From NCBI RefSeq assembly GCF_041146795.1, contig NC_135174.1:6573878-6637877 (forward strand): a DNA stretch of 64,000 nucleotides, written 5' to 3'. How positions within the stretch are numbered: position 1 is the first letter of the stretch; each line of letters begins with the position of its first letter. The DNA comes from Maylandia zebra (lineage: Eukaryota; Chordata; Actinopteri; Cichliformes; Cichlidae). Both the position numbers and the translations under genes were made by a program. Shown here in pieces: positions 22,601 to 33,839 of this stretch. The notes below the pieces were generated by a model, which saw nothing but the letters and a program-made list of their open reading frames with translations, searched no databases and was not told the origin of the DNA.

Positions 22601-25600
22601 ATCATCTCAGAAAGGGAGAGGAAGAAGAATAAATTAACAGAAGCAGATGCAAATCCACAGTTAGATGAGAAAGTTTGCAGTGAAAGTTATACAGCAAGGG
22701 CACAGCAAAGTAAAAACTCTACAAAAGATGCTATCACAGTGAGGAGAGAGAAAGAAAATGACAGCACTTCTGCGCTTAAAGAAAAGGAACTAAAAGAAAT
22801 GTTGAGTGATCTGAGAGACCACAATCACCTGAAACAGATTTTGGCACAGACTGAACCTAGACTTGGAGAATCACACAGATCAGGCGGTAGGGTAGCACTA
22901 CCTGGCTTGAACAAGATTAGCAGTGAGGTGAACACACTCCAAAAATCTACAGGCAGACATTTGAATGACAAACTTACCGATCGTTCTAGTCACGATAATC
23001 CAGAGGCTAATTCAAAACAAGTTGCTAGACAGGTGTCTGAGGATAGCGGAGATTCCCTGATGAATGAAACTGTAGGCAGCAAAGTCGACACTCCTCCTGT
23101 TCCTCCTAGGATCAAAAAAGGTGGTAATAGGAGACGTGGAAGCGTCGCTAGCGAGAAAGACTCTGTGGATGAAAATGTCTGCAACAAAGATGGGAGATAT
23201 GAAAATCTTGAGGTACACCTTAACGCAACGGGGAAAGATTTAGCTGTACAAGAGGTAAATACTGATTATGCTGTGCCCAGTCAGAGTGAAATCAGCTCCA
23301 GTAACGAGAGGTGGAATTTGGAGAAAAGTCTGATATCATCACAGTTCAGTGCAACTTGCAACAACTTGCACATAAATATGAGCCCAAGGAGTGCATCAGC
23401 TGAAAACAATGCTGCTAAGGCACAAGAGGCATGCAGGATAAAGCGAAAGGCCCCATTAAAACCAGATCATTTAATCACAGCAGATGGGACGGTGACTAAG
23501 AATGTAGTAATGGATGAAGAACCTACGAAAATACATGAACCGACTGAGGATAAAAATGTGGATTCAGAAGCTCATAGCGAAATCCCCAGAGACATAATAT
23601 CGCCCTTGCTGCTGGTGAATGGTGTTAGTGTAACTCAGAGCCCGCCCGATCAGGCCAGCTTGTCCTCGAAATCCTCGTACTTCTCTGTGGAGAGCACACT
23701 CCACAACTTTGAAAATGTAACTGAAGAGGTGAAGGTGGTTAACGAGGCAGTGCGAAATGTTTCGCGGAACACAAGAGGCGATTCGGACAGGGCAGAAGTG
23801 GAATATTATTCTTTAAGTGATCACGAAAGCGAGCCAGATGCTATAAAGCAACCCGTAAAGTCTCCTCAACAAGAGCTGGAAGTATGGAAGGCTAGCAAAG
23901 AGAGAGAAGATGCAGATACAGATGAAAGATTAAGTAACAATGAAAGTAATTCAGCAACTCTGTCACCTGTTAATACTTTCTCACCGACCTTGGGGATCCC
24001 TTCCCTGTTTAAAGTCAAAGACAACACTTTTAGTAACAAATTAAGGAAGACCATACAACCCTGGTCGCCCAGAGGGAGTCTGAGTGGTTCAGAGAGGGGA
24101 GAGGATGAGCTACATCATGCAAAGGAATGTCCAGAGCTCACACTGGCTAATGAATCCAGTGCTACCACCAGTGGGAGGGCCGTAATTCTAGCAGACATTC
24201 TTACGCCTACAGAGATGACATCGATTCAGTCAGCACCCCAGCTGGTTTATCCTTCAGATCTTCAAGATGAAAACCCACAGAAGTCACAAGCTGGAGGGTT
24301 CCTCACTGTGCCACAGGAGGAAGACAGATTTTCCGGGTTAAGCCCATCATCAGAAGGAGTGGAAAGTCTAACCACCAGCACAGCTGACACATCTGAGGAG
24401 ACGGTGTTAAACGCTGGGCTGACAGAATATGATACGACAATGGGGTTCAGCCAAAGTGGCGGTGATAATGAAAGCCAAACAGGTCTGCTGAAGCCACCGC
24501 CTGTCCTACCTAAATCGGAAAAGGCAGTTCTAAAAGCAATCAAGCTTGCAAATAGAAGGATAAAGAAAGAAGAGGCCCAAAAGTCACCTCACAGGTCTTC
24601 TCAAAGCAGCAGCAACAGTAGCAAACACAGAGCAGAAAGACACAAGGCTGATAAGTCTGAGCACAAAAGCAGCACTGGTAACAGAAATGGCAGGAGGAGC
24701 GAGAAAGAACACAGAGGAAAAATTGAGGACGATCACAGCAGAAGCCACCATAGTAAAAACAGCAACAGCCAGTGTGAGCAACTGCTAAACAAGAAAGAAA
24801 GTCCCAGCTGCAACAAATCAGAAGTCAAGCATGAGACTCTGAGACAGGATCACGAATCATTGGAAAGTAACAACCAGAGGAGAGAAGCCCTACCCAGTAT
24901 GGGATCGGAAAGAGGCCGCAGCAGCCACAGACACACTGGAGATAAGACAGAGCAAAGACATTGCAGTAGCGACAGGATCATCAGTAACGTGCCCGTCTAC
25001 AAAGCTCACATCAGTGAGAAACAAGTGCCAGACAGGGCTTTGCATCGAACACAAAGCACTGACCGGCATTTAGGAGATAGAGCCGAGCGCAGACTCAGCG
25101 CCGACATGCCGGTCAATGAGAAGCTTGATCCCAGAACCCAACGCATTGAGAAATCCATCATGGATGAGCTTCAGCAGAGAGGCCGAGCCAAAAACAAGTC
25201 TAACAGAGACAACCCTCTGAGACGGAGCCACAGTATTGATGCATATGCCACAGAAGTACCTCGCCCTTCACCCCTATCCCGCCAATCAAGCCACACCAGC
25301 CAGCTGTCTCGACAGTCTAGCATGGAGCATGCTATCGTTACGCAGTCCTTCCCCATGACCCAACGTAAGCTGCTCCAGGATCCAGACTCAGGACAGTATT
25401 TTTTTGTAGACGTGCCTGTACAAGTCAAGACGAAAACCTTCTTTGATCCTGAAACAGGAAGCTATGTGCAGCTGCCAGTCCAGCCACCAGAAGGTGCTGT
25501 CCCTAAGGCATCCCCTATGGAGGTCTTGAGCCCTCCTTTGGTTGTTTACCATGGCTTTGTCCCAGTGCCTCTGTCGCCCATGGCTCCGAAAGCTACAACT

Positions 25601-25765
25601 CAGGCACCTCATTTGGAACCAGAGGACTTTGAGCAGAGGAATATAGAGAGATCAATGCAAATGTACTGTAAAGATGCACATCCATATTTGGAACCTCTCT
25701 ATGGTCAGAACGAACACATGTTAGGGGAGTTCATAGGCACTGAGGAACTCGACTGTCCTAGCTGA
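19604..25765 (+). CDS. 2053-residue DUF4585-type protein, C10orf71 (CEFIP) / C4orf54 group
   Basis: The coding region is one uninterrupted frame from the ATG at 19604. The exon opens at an acceptor 'gttttttag' (19474), so there is a 129-base 5' UTR segment and at least one upstream noncoding exon. Residues about 11-75 are the conserved block, 'FTDLFMDETDREVSTLTDRA' followed by a FxSLC and a Y/S-P-F-S-C-H-K motif. Middle regions are low complexity: proline-rich near 295-320; SH3-ligand-like PPVPxR/PPVPPR motifs near 792 and 1163; charged helical segments near 885-985; Ser/His/Arg-rich near 1660-1850. Residues about 1918-1965 form a second conserved block with two tandem 'DP-[DE]-[ST]-G-x-Y' repeats, the DUF4585 signature as I recall it. 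Mammalian CEFIP is a Z-disc protein that binds FHL2 and modulates calcineurin signalling in heart and muscle. This fish protein is longer than CEFIP, and I cannot decide by eye between the C10orf71 and C4orf54 orthologues. Confidence 0.88.
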   Translation: MSCVEKRHMSHRAGSMLHHRFPNGFTDLFMDETDREVSTLTDRAFRSLCVGDDAVYNDDFLCGYSPFSCHKPLAEEPLKKNPIKESKKQGQSKSEKNHTQPWKHHQQKTISHMSSFLKALSATEESCKGMLIKNGSTTDANGESWDKTALRSIQRELSEFSSDYHTSLTDHHYKNPLKHQSADGSSNKTGKDIGLPTGKSKRIKNGKATVKLRKLNIKNFFLHSEFSPFQTWTDFNQFPFVQGDTVSSVLPLDNIPKMYELPLYKELTKACRKETLHAEKPLSSQKEEAQPCSPTAPKPMPPPQPPKVLPKPSVAPAEKRCSSDGGNGTAAPWRRNRSRATSAVLVNQPGMTPPENHLKTVDESLLLVKKEVISVEVKAVEEVSSVASTPFNICQLMTPLIPSRQPTETSEILQTVLSPSAFDLPLRPHSEAKGTPEPQVKRDSYKSLASSILFNLKDNRKRVKSRYSPPKFKTVELPEGGTDDNQKNPRAGSEGSGSGLSTPAMTKDGLTVCSPILESHGSPTVDLTEDRSDRPLSDDYLLSNLLQSKREALGEENSTPPFIYPKKNKSSMAKKQNYPSLNLYKKASPVDGDIKYLQVPQSTPAHTDAPTEMQKVSPLMLNKELSPKALPANTGLSPNTSNIIKDCLPLISPHTLENEGLPSVGKRPPNVPEKTKCPVKDRKDKVFGAQQMSKEKEASGQIISTVDVIRAAREAINAAKNKAQSDSINKHAADREELRQKEIDENVSKEVLGSKKESLVAESNFLSQNRNELNNGKQVSNSSNVKKEPPPVPVRNIAKSDIKLPLDKQQMRNDELEEPKLDLPPKENDSIQKQGKLKYIFSARQNNYIKYQRFAVTDDEQVEENEEGNPNVNARGELDEEAREIKDSEHIINDLNALKELERARLGNRILENARSKLEVVNIDKETKAKNDLISRELRNIKRGMLSIRGNTSAKREMFAKREKEQNKQEDFAKLDSNVIVNKALINDNYDKAKMALEEIISERERKKNKLTEADANPQLDEKVCSESYTARAQQSKNSTKDAITVRREKENDSTSALKEKELKEMLSDLRDHNHLKQILAQTEPRLGESHRSGGRVALPGLNKISSEVNTLQKSTGRHLNDKLTDRSSHDNPEANSKQVARQVSEDSGDSLMNETVGSKVDTPPVPPRIKKGGNRRRGSVASEKDSVDENVCNKDGRYENLEVHLNATGKDLAVQEVNTDYAVPSQSEISSSNERWNLEKSLISSQFSATCNNLHINMSPRSASAENNAAKAQEACRIKRKAPLKPDHLITADGTVTKNVVMDEEPTKIHEPTEDKNVDSEAHSEIPRDIISPLLLVNGVSVTQSPPDQASLSSKSSYFSVESTLHNFENVTEEVKVVNEAVRNVSRNTRGDSDRAEVEYYSLSDHESEPDAIKQPVKSPQQELEVWKASKEREDADTDERLSNNESNSATLSPVNTFSPTLGIPSLFKVKDNTFSNKLRKTIQPWSPRGSLSGSERGEDELHHAKECPELTLANESSATTSGRAVILADILTPTEMTSIQSAPQLVYPSDLQDENPQKSQAGGFLTVPQEEDRFSGLSPSSEGVESLTTSTADTSEETVLNAGLTEYDTTMGFSQSGGDNESQTGLLKPPPVLPKSEKAVLKAIKLANRRIKKEEAQKSPHRSSQSSSNSSKHRAERHKADKSEHKSSTGNRNGRRSEKEHRGKIEDDHSRSHHSKNSNSQCEQLLNKKESPSCNKSEVKHETLRQDHESLESNNQRREALPSMGSERGRSSHRHTGDKTEQRHCSSDRIISNVPVYKAHISEKQVPDRALHRTQSTDRHLGDRAERRLSADMPVNEKLDPRTQRIEKSIMDELQQRGRAKNKSNRDNPLRRSHSIDAYATEVPRPSPLSRQSSHTSQLSRQSSMEHAIVTQSFPMTQRKLLQDPDSGQYFFVDVPVQVKTKTFFDPETGSYVQLPVQPPEGAVPKASPMEVLSPPLVVYHGFVPVPLSPMAPKATTQAPHLEPEDFEQRNIERSMQMYCKDAHPYLEPLYGQNEHMLGEFIGTEELDCPS

Positions 25766-26870
25766 TGGGCCAGAGGGTTTAAAAGGAATGCTGTTTTATA
25801 TCACTGAATTGTGGTGTTTGTTGCATTCCAGGAGTTTTTTAAAAAATGCTTTTGTCACATTAAAACTCTTTCCCAACCAACTTTGCCTTCTTATACTATA
25901 CCGGCATTTGACAGAAGGACTATTAAAAAGCAACAACACTGTAGTGATGGATCTTTCTCTGTTTGGTTGTTGAACGCTGGTACAAAACAGCAATCCCAGA
26001 AAGAAATAATTGCTCTTGTAAATACTTTTTGTTGTACTGCTACATTTGGCCTGTTACAGACAGAATGAGGAAAAATGCACCACAAATGTTCCCAGGAATG
26101 TAAAGTTCATTGCCAATGCATATTTCAGGGCGTTTTTTCCCTTCAGTGTTGACTGTTTTTGCAGTTTAGATCTGTGATTGTGGTTTTGTTTTTCTTGCCT
26201 TCCATTTTCAGGAGGCACTGAAGTTGTGTTGGATTTGTAAAGCTACTGAAGCCATTAATGGCTTTGTGAAAAGAGAATGGCTTTTAGATGAGCATAACCT
26301 GACAAAAGATGACGACTTATTGGATGAATGATGTAGAATGTGCTAATTTAAATGTGGTTGAAAGGGTTTGCGTAAGATTTTTGAGTAAAATGGACATGGA
26401 TGTTCCATGTACATAATGTATTTAAGTATAAACAGAGAGGGTGGGCTTCACTGTAAAATGTTTATTTATTGTAAATGCTGACAGTTTGTTATATATTACA
26501 GTTGTATTGGGTCTCCACAACTGTGTAGATATTGTAGCATTTCTTTTACTACCTGCAAGGTTTGTTGTCTTGAGAGTTCCTTTTTCACCAGACATATACA
26601 GTCATTTGTCATTCGATATACTTGAACCAAATCTTATTGATTTTAACTATCTCCATACCACAACATTTTGGAAACCTTTGCATGCTAAAGTCCAAATTGC
26701 ACATTTTGATTATGTTTGCATTTATACTGTCTGAAAGCTTCAACTGGTATTATTGGAATTCATGTTTTGTATGGAGAGGATATGAGGGAGAATTTGTTTT
26801 GCAAGTTTGTAGAATCAAGCAGGGCTGTCTTGTGTCTGTGATGCATTCCAATAAAAGAAAATAACTACTG
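25766..26870 (+). other. 3' UTR and polyadenylation signal of the large gene
   Basis: An AT-rich stretch without repeats follows the stop codon. AATAAA at 26850-26855 is the best polyadenylation signal, giving a 3' UTR of about 1.1 kb. Confidence 0.6.
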
Positions 26871-26874
26871 TTAT

Positions 26875-27635
26875 GGGTATTTGCTTTAAATTGGATTAGT
26901 GAATGGTTAGAGTACAGGCTGAACCAGCAACATAATACTAAGTGTTCTTTTAATATAAGCTTTATTCATCAGTAACACACAGATTCATACAAACATATCT
27001 TTTGACTTCCTGTTTGGGGGACGAACTGCTCTTCGACCTGAGTCACAGCAGCACCACTGAACAGCCATTCTTCTACCTTTTCTAATTATCATCCTGCTGC
27101 TGTTTAACTTTAGTTTCTTTTTAGCCCAATCTCTCTCAATCTTCCTTGCGGGGCTGAGCCTTTTTCGCAGGCTGCCTTTGTAAATAACAGTGAGTACTTT
27201 CGCCTGCTTAAATGAAGGTTACATTGACTTGTTGCACCATCTTTTGGCACAAAGTGGTATTGCATGGAAGTAAAGCCCCAGCCATAGTTCAGCTTCTGTT
27301 ACTTATGGAAGCTCATCTCTGCCAGTGGGGGGGGGGGGGGGGGAATAAATAAAAGGAAAAAACTTTGAGTTAATAAGTAGAAATTTCACATAAATAATTT
27401 GAAATTCTGAGAAAATAATTCAAATTTTTGTTTTAGTAAGTTGAAATTTCAAGTTGCCTCTGCCAATTGGGAAGATCTTTGAAGGATTTGAAGTCATTTC
27501 CTTGTCACCCAGAAGCAGATGACATCGTTTACAGAGTTTTCTGATTTGCAGAGCAATCTTGGAATTTTGAGTTATTTTCTCAAAATTTCAACTTATATAC
27601 TCAAAATCTTGAGATACCTAGCTCAACATTTACAG
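26875..27635. repeat. Simple repeats, including a 17-G run
   Basis: A run of 17 G lies at 27327-27343. Around 27360-27630 are dispersed copies of 'gaaattt/aaatttc' words, a familiar degenerate fish simple repeat. No gene was seen. Confidence 0.6.
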
Positions 27636-27637
27636 GT

Positions 27638-28133
27638 TACAGTACAAGCTGAACTCCAACCTGCTGCTGACCTTCTACCGCTCGTCCATTGAGAGCCTGC
27701 TAACCTACTGCATCACGGTATGGTACGGCAGCTGCACCAAAGCAGATAGAGTGAGGCTTCAGAGTGTGGTCAAGACAGCACAGAAGAGCATCGGCTGCCC
27801 TCTCCCCTCCCTGATGGACATTTATTCCTCCCACTGCCTCAGCAGAGCAGCAAACATTATCAAGGACAGCTCCCACCCTGGCTTCAACATGTTCAGCCTG
27901 CTTCCCTCAGGGAAGCACTACAGGCGCATCAACACAAAAACCCACAGACTCAAAAACAGTTTTTTCCCCAAAGCGATAACCACCCTGAACTCACACATGC
28001 ACAGATAACACAGCCCCCCCACTTCCCACTTCCTCTATGGACCACCACTGTGCAATACCTATTCTATGTGCAATAACTCAACTGTATATAAATAACACTA
28101 TTTATTACATATTACTTACATCTTGTATATTGT

Positions 28134-28175
<42 letters not shown>

Positions 28176-28326
28176 ATATATATATATGTTTTTCCCTATG
28201 TTAATACTGTCCATATGTACATAGCGCTGCAGAACTGTACCCCCCAGCATGTTTACACTGAGTAGGAGATGCTCTGTATCTCATTGTACAACTGTATAGT
28301 GACAATAAAGGCATTCTATTCTATTC
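27638..28326 (+). mobile_element. CR1/Rex-like LINE, 5'-truncated 3' end
   Basis: An open stretch to the stop at 28008 encodes the C-terminal end of a non-LTR reverse transcriptase protein ('TFYRSSIESLLTYCITVWYG', then 'FSLLPSGKHYRRI'). The 3' UTR contains an (AT)n run at about 28138-28186 and ends 'tgacaataaaggcattc' with short TTCTA repeats. The rest of the element is missing, as is usual after incomplete reverse transcription. Confidence 0.75.
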
Positions 28327-28329
28327 TTA

Positions 28330-29588
28330 CGCATGGCATTTTTTATTCCAGTGGCAGAAACAAGCTTCTGTAGACTCCCTTTAACACAATACACAAATGT
28401 TTTGGACATACAGTGCAATCAAGTGTTTTTCTCTGTTGACAGTTTAAGTAGACTGTTTCTAAAACACTGGAATTTAAAAAAAGCAAATTTAAAGAATTTT
28501 TATTTAAAAACACTGCAGTTGTCTTTAAAACTGTTTTATTAAATACAGCATCAAATATTAGTTTGCATTCTTTTTAAGCACATTAGCAGCTTCCAGCTTC
28601 ACCTCTGTCCTACCTACCTGCTGACCAATTTATGCTAAGACACCGAACAATAGCAAGAATGTTTCTGGGCACTGATGTGCTTCTTTTATTTCCTGTGTGC
28701 TCTAATATAATATAATACCATAAGAACTTGAAAACACAATGAAGGGTCTTTTAATTTCCCCCAGTTCATTCAGCATAGACCCCCTGCTTTTAATAAAAAC
28801 AAACATGTAACATTGTTTCTTACATTACAGAATCAGGTTGTAACAACTTGCAAAGTCCTTTTTTTTTTTGGCCTTGAAATCAACAGCCAGAGCTTTTTTT
28901 TTGTACATCACACTTTTTTAATTTTTGTATTTGTGTTTTTGAAAGATATATATATATAAAACTTTTGACACTGACTCATTACTCAGTCCAAATCCCCTTG
29001 TAAAACATTGATATTTGGTACTTAATAAATAATAGTCCCTGGAAATCATTTTCAATCAGTTTATCCAAATGTGTTTTTTTAAATAGCCAATTACAAAATA
29101 AGTTACTTTAAAATGTTGGAGTAGTTCTTTGCTTAAATGTAAAAATAGTTTTAATTTGATGTGCTCCTGAACCAAAACAATGAATACTTGAAAACATCAC
29201 CTTTAATTGTAATTTTTGAGCATTTTAGTGGCAGCTACCACAGTCTGCTGAGAAACAGTAAAAGTTAATTCCAAATAAAAAGTAATGATTTTGTAGGACG
29301 GACCACATGGACATATCAGTGTCACAGAAACATTCAAATTACACTCCAGAAGAAGAACCTGAAGTGGGCCTTTGGGCCACAATATAAACTATATAAACAA
29401 TATTTTTAAAAAATGGAGAACAACAACAGGCCATTGGACTTGCATCGTCAAAGGATTAGCAACAAGTAGCTATGAAATAGCTCTTTCAGTACCTCAGTGA
29501 ATACCATCAAAAACACAGGAACTTAACCCTCACTGTTTCATGCCCATGTGTTGACCAGTGTTAAAGAATCCAGGAGACTCACAGGCAG
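28330..29588 (-). other. Probable 3' UTR of admp
   Basis: AT-rich DNA without recognised repeats. Minus-strand AATAAA words occur near 28533 and 28688, either of which could end the admp transcript about 0.9-1.05 kb after its stop. Position 29589 starts the stop codon. Confidence 0.45.
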
Positions 29589-32500
29589 CTAATGACAACC
29601 ACAGCTTAACGCCATCATGTCGTCATACTGCTTTAAAACCACATTCTCCTCATCGTCAAAATACAACAGACTCATAGACTGGAGCGTGTCCGGCACGCAG
29701 CAGGGCGCTTCCACCTCATCGCTAGTAACCTTGAGTGCATGCATGATAGAACGCACTGTGGCGTGGTTGGTCGCCCTGATGCCTACCCCCAGCGGGAACG
29801 GACAGGAGCCCGTACAGTGATAGGCATTGTATCCACGGGGAGAGATGATCCAGCCCGACCAGCCGATCTCCTCGAAGTCAACAAACAGAGAAATGCGCTG
29901 GCAGTGCTGGGAGCTGTCGAGGGGCATGACACTGGAAGATGCACGAGGCCTTCTGCTGCGGTGCTCGGGGGCAGCCGGTTCAGGTTGGGCTTGTCCTGTG
30001 ATGAGGTTAGGATAGAAAATTATGACCATTTTTACATTTCGATCACCTGCCTAATATTGAGTCAGTTAGTCTGCTACCAAAACAGCCACTAGACCCCTGA
30101 AGGTGTGCTGTGGTATCAGCACCAACATGTTAGCAACAGATCCTTTTAAGTCCTGTAAGCATGGAGGTGTGGCCTCCATGGTTCGGACTAGTTTGTCCAG
30201 CACACCTCAGACACATGATTGGATTCATATCTGGGGAATTTTGAGCTCAAACTTGTTGTTGTGCTCCTCAAACCATTCCTGATCCGTTATTGCTTTGACG
30301 CAGCTGAAAGAAACCAGAGCAATCAGGGAATATTGTTTCCATGAAAGAGTGTACATGGTCTCCAGCAATTCTTAAGTAGGTGGGACATGTCAAGGTAACA
30401 TCCATATACATGGCAGAAACTAAGGCTTCTAAGCAGAACAAAACATCACATTGCCTATGCAGCGTTGCCTTCTTCCCATAGAGCATAGGGTTCCCTGGGT
30501 AAGAGACACACGCACCCTGCCATCCAAGTGATGTAAAAAAAACGTAATTCATCAGACCGGGCCACCTTCTTCCATTCACCATAGTCCAGTTCTGATGCGT
30601 GCATGCCCATTGTTGGTGCTTTTGACGGTGGACAGGGGTCAGCATGGCATGTGTATTCTGACAAAACCAGCATTAAATTTTTCAGCAATTTGAGCTACAG
30701 TGGCTCATGTGTTGGATCGACCACACCGGCTAACCTTCACTCCCCATGTGCATCAGTGAGCCTTCATCTCTCACGACCCCGTTGCTGGTTCCTTCTTTGG
30801 ACCACTTTTAATAGATACTGACCACTGCAGAAAACAAAACTGCTGAGGATTAGACCCGGTCGTCTAACGATCACCATTTACTGCTCCTCAAACTCACTCA
30901 AATCTCACTTTGGCATTTAAATGACATAATGCTAGAACTTTACTCACTGATAAAAACTAAGCCGTATTTTTTATAACGTACTGTAACTGCATTAAAATGG
31001 ATCCACATGAACAGCACACAGTCAAGAGACGGGTTAAGTGAACAAACTGTATTGATCGGTCAACTGGTGCTAAGCAGACTAGCATGAGATGTGTAGATGC
31101 CTCACTTTTTTTCTTTCATGGTGATCATCTGCCCTGAGACTTGATTAGCCCAAGTCTAAAAGACAAAAACAAACAAAAAACCCCACCAAGCATGAAACCA
31201 AAGCCCAGATGAGTTGCAGGAGTCCAAATATTCCACTTGCAATTTGCTTAGAATTTCTTATTAAGTTAAAAATGGCAAAATCATCTTGCCTGCCTAAATC
31301 AATCACTGTTATAACAGAGGAAAGGTCACACTGTGCAATATGCCCACATCTCTCTCACCACCTTACCAAAGTATGACTGGTTTGATGCTCCTGTCTGTTT
31401 GTCGTGTGAGAATATGACCAGGTAGGCGCTTGTGTCTGTCAGCTCTACATTCTGTTTAGATGAATGCAACACCGACTCCAGCCAGTTACCGGAAGGAAGT
31501 GTAGTCATCACCAGGATGCCGTTGTCCTCCTGACTGTTCTGGATCCACTTGGATACCTGACATTTAAAACAAGCATGACATCATCCCTCCAATCTAACAC
31601 AAACCATGATCGTCATCATTATGAGACGTTTTTATTTGGAATTGATCATCTGACTTTTGAAATAATGACCAATGATTTAACTTAAAAGGAATTATTTTCT
31701 CACAACAAGCCTCAAACATTCATTTTAAACAAAGAAAATGAAGTTATGGATTTTTTTTTTTTTTACTATTTGAGTGACATTGAAGACTTCCCATCCTTGT
31801 GTGTATAGTGGAACCAATCTGGAGGTGATGAGGTTTCCTCGCCATGGCTTCACAAGGTTCTCCAGCACCTCATACAGAGCCACCTGGAGAAAAAAAAAAA
31901 GAGGAAAAAACCCCACCACCAACAAACAAACAAACAGAAACTATCACTATTTGTTTTCAAAAACGTCAGAATCCCTGTTAAAGGCCCACGATTATCAAAT
32001 GCTGCAGACAAAGAAACCGGGCGAGTACACTTAGTAGTTAGTGCGCCAAAACATTGCCACAATGTTTCCTGTACAATATAAGAAAAAAGTGAAAATGATT
32101 TGTCTTTAAAAGCAAGCAAACAAGAAGCATTTACTTTGTAGAAATGAGGCGTGTGAAAGCTTCCGGGATAAAACTTCCTTTTCTTTCGGAACCAGCGGAA
32201 CTGCGCTTTGATCATTCTCTCATCTCTGCCGAAAGATGACAAGTTGAAGAAGTGAAAACTCTCTCCAGGTTGTCCTGCAGACGACAAAACAATATAAAAA
32301 TATTTAGAGAAATGATGAAACCATACACTGGAAAAGCGCAGGCTTTTAAACAGACACATAGCCGTGCGCGATTGCGTCTTTACGCACTTATACGCATACT
32401 ACTTCTTATTTTTGTGCGCCCTAGATGCAAACTCATTGGAAGATATTCTCGCGGAACAGCCGCTACTGTTGCTTCTCACCTTTATCGCTGAAACTCCGCA

Positions 32501-32765
32501 CCGTGTTTCCTTCCAGAATGTCCGTCTGGCTTTTCGGGGTCCCATCCGTGACAGAAACCACGTTAAAAAGATCCAGCATGAACTGAGGAGCCTTCTTCTG
32601 AGGAGCCACCGCTGGTCTGGGGATATCCTTAAGATAGAAGAGACGATCCAGCTTCTGCTTGGCCATTTTCGTCGCGTCCAAACCGTCCTGCGGGATCGCC
32701 AGCGGGGTGACGCATCTTAGCAGCAGGAGAGCGAGGAGGCAGAGGCGCGGAGCTCGTGCCGTCAT
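29589..32765 (-). CDS. admp: ADMP, BMP-family secreted ligand (five coding exons)
   Basis: Exons on the minus strand: 32765-32480, 32274-32135, 31883-31767, 31556-31367 and 29995-29589. All have GT/AG borders and compatible phases, for 1140 bases or 379 residues plus stop. The ATG opens a signal peptide rich in Leu ('LCLLALLLLRC'). The prodomain follows, with 'PQFMLDLFNVVSVTDG'. A furin-type site 'RSRR' or 'RRPR' lies about 20 residues before the first knot cysteine. The mature domain holds the seven TGF-beta cysteines and ends 'ALSCGCH'. 'DFEEIGWSGWIISPRGYNAY' and the CH terminus are what I recognise as ADMP. The protein acts outside the cell as an organiser-derived BMP ligand, opposed by Chordin, in dorsoventral patterning. 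Nothing is broken. A Tc1 relic lies in intron 4. Alternatives (BMP2/4, Nodal) fit the mature domain less well. Confidence 0.93.
30040..30910 (-). mobile_element. Tc1-like element family A, copy 2 (inside admp intron 4)
   Basis: The minus strand encodes pieces of the same transposase as at 4452-5094, for example 'QQWACTHQNWTM' followed by 'RRWPGLMNYVFF'. The end nearest 30040 keeps 'cacctgcctaatattg' but has lost the outer inverted repeat. The intron runs from 31366 to 29996, so the element is spliced out with it. Confidence 0.7.
30911..31366. other. Rest of admp intron 4
   Basis: No further repeat or regulatory motif was recognised up to the exon 4 donor at 31366. Confidence 0.5.
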
Positions 32766-33835
32766 CTCCAGACTGGACTGAGCTCTACACCTGTGTGAGG
32801 GTAAGTAATAAATGAGGGGGTGCCCTTGTATTTAGCAAACAGTAAGAGGTGATTGGACCGTGACTGATGACAAAACACACACACACAAAAAAACAAATAC
32901 ACAAAAGTATGGGTGGAAACGAGCAGAGATCCAGCTGTAAAGAAAAATAAACACACCACTAATTTGTCCGGCTTACTGTAGTTTACAAGACGCTCCTGTT
33001 CATTTGAAAAGTTAATTCAGACATGCTGTAATGCACGTTTTACGACAGATTGACCGCATGTGTTAAAATAGGTTCAAATGTATTGAAGAGAATAACTTTC
33101 ACGTATTTAGTATTACACCCCTCGCCCTTCGGTGCCACCGTTTTATTCGCTGGACCAAATAAAATTATCCGATCATGATGTCTTGTCACCTTTGTCCCAC
33201 GTCATGCGTTATCAGTATGAGGCCAGTCGCTGGAGAGCAAACGAACAACCGAGCCGTGACGCAAATGAAGCGCGTTTTCAAAAGCTGCCTATTAACGCGG
33301 ACGTTTTCACAAAAAACTCTGCCAGTGTTTGGACAGTGACTCAGAGTTAACAGCGTGACGTGTTTATTCCTCAATTAGGGCGAATCCCCGCTGACCTCTG
33401 ATCAATCAAGTACAACAAAAGGGATCAAACTCTCGGGTTTGTCACGCTGATCGATGGCTCAATCTCCTCTCCCGTTGTTAATCAAATCTACGACCATTAC
33501 ACGGGAATGATGATCCCCCTCATTACTCACATTTAAGACCATGAAAGAAAACGTATCACTGAGTAGCCACCCAGTCAGATAAGCCTGAAAACAGACAAAA
33601 GCAATAAAGACTAGCAACAAAGAGGATCAAATGATTGGATTTACTGAAACAAGACTTGGATTTAACTGCTTTGACTTCTTTTTAAACTGCTTTCAATAAA
33701 AATGCAAAATTCATGTTTGGATATACAACCTTGTTTCCAAAGGGCTAGACAGGTGTGTAAAAACCTGAATGCAATAAACATGATTGAAAAGCTGTAGATT
33801 GCATAACTAATTAGTTTCATTACTAGCTTGGAGAT
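32766..33835. other. Upstream region of admp
   Basis: On the minus strand an acceptor-like 'ccctcacacag' lies about 25 bases before the ATG, so an additional 5' UTR exon is possible. The part from about 33050 to 33550 is less AT-rich than its surroundings and free of recognised repeats, so it is the natural place for the promoter. No specific site was identified with confidence. Confidence 0.35.
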
Positions 33836-33839
33836 GGCA

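Noticed and set aside
22008..24781. Antisense frames across the large gene
   Set aside because: Serine/leucine-rich shadows of a lysine/glutamate-rich coding strand.
29739..30092. 117-codon plus-strand frame opposite admp exon 5
   Set aside because: A shadow of a real coding exon on the other strand, without independent support.
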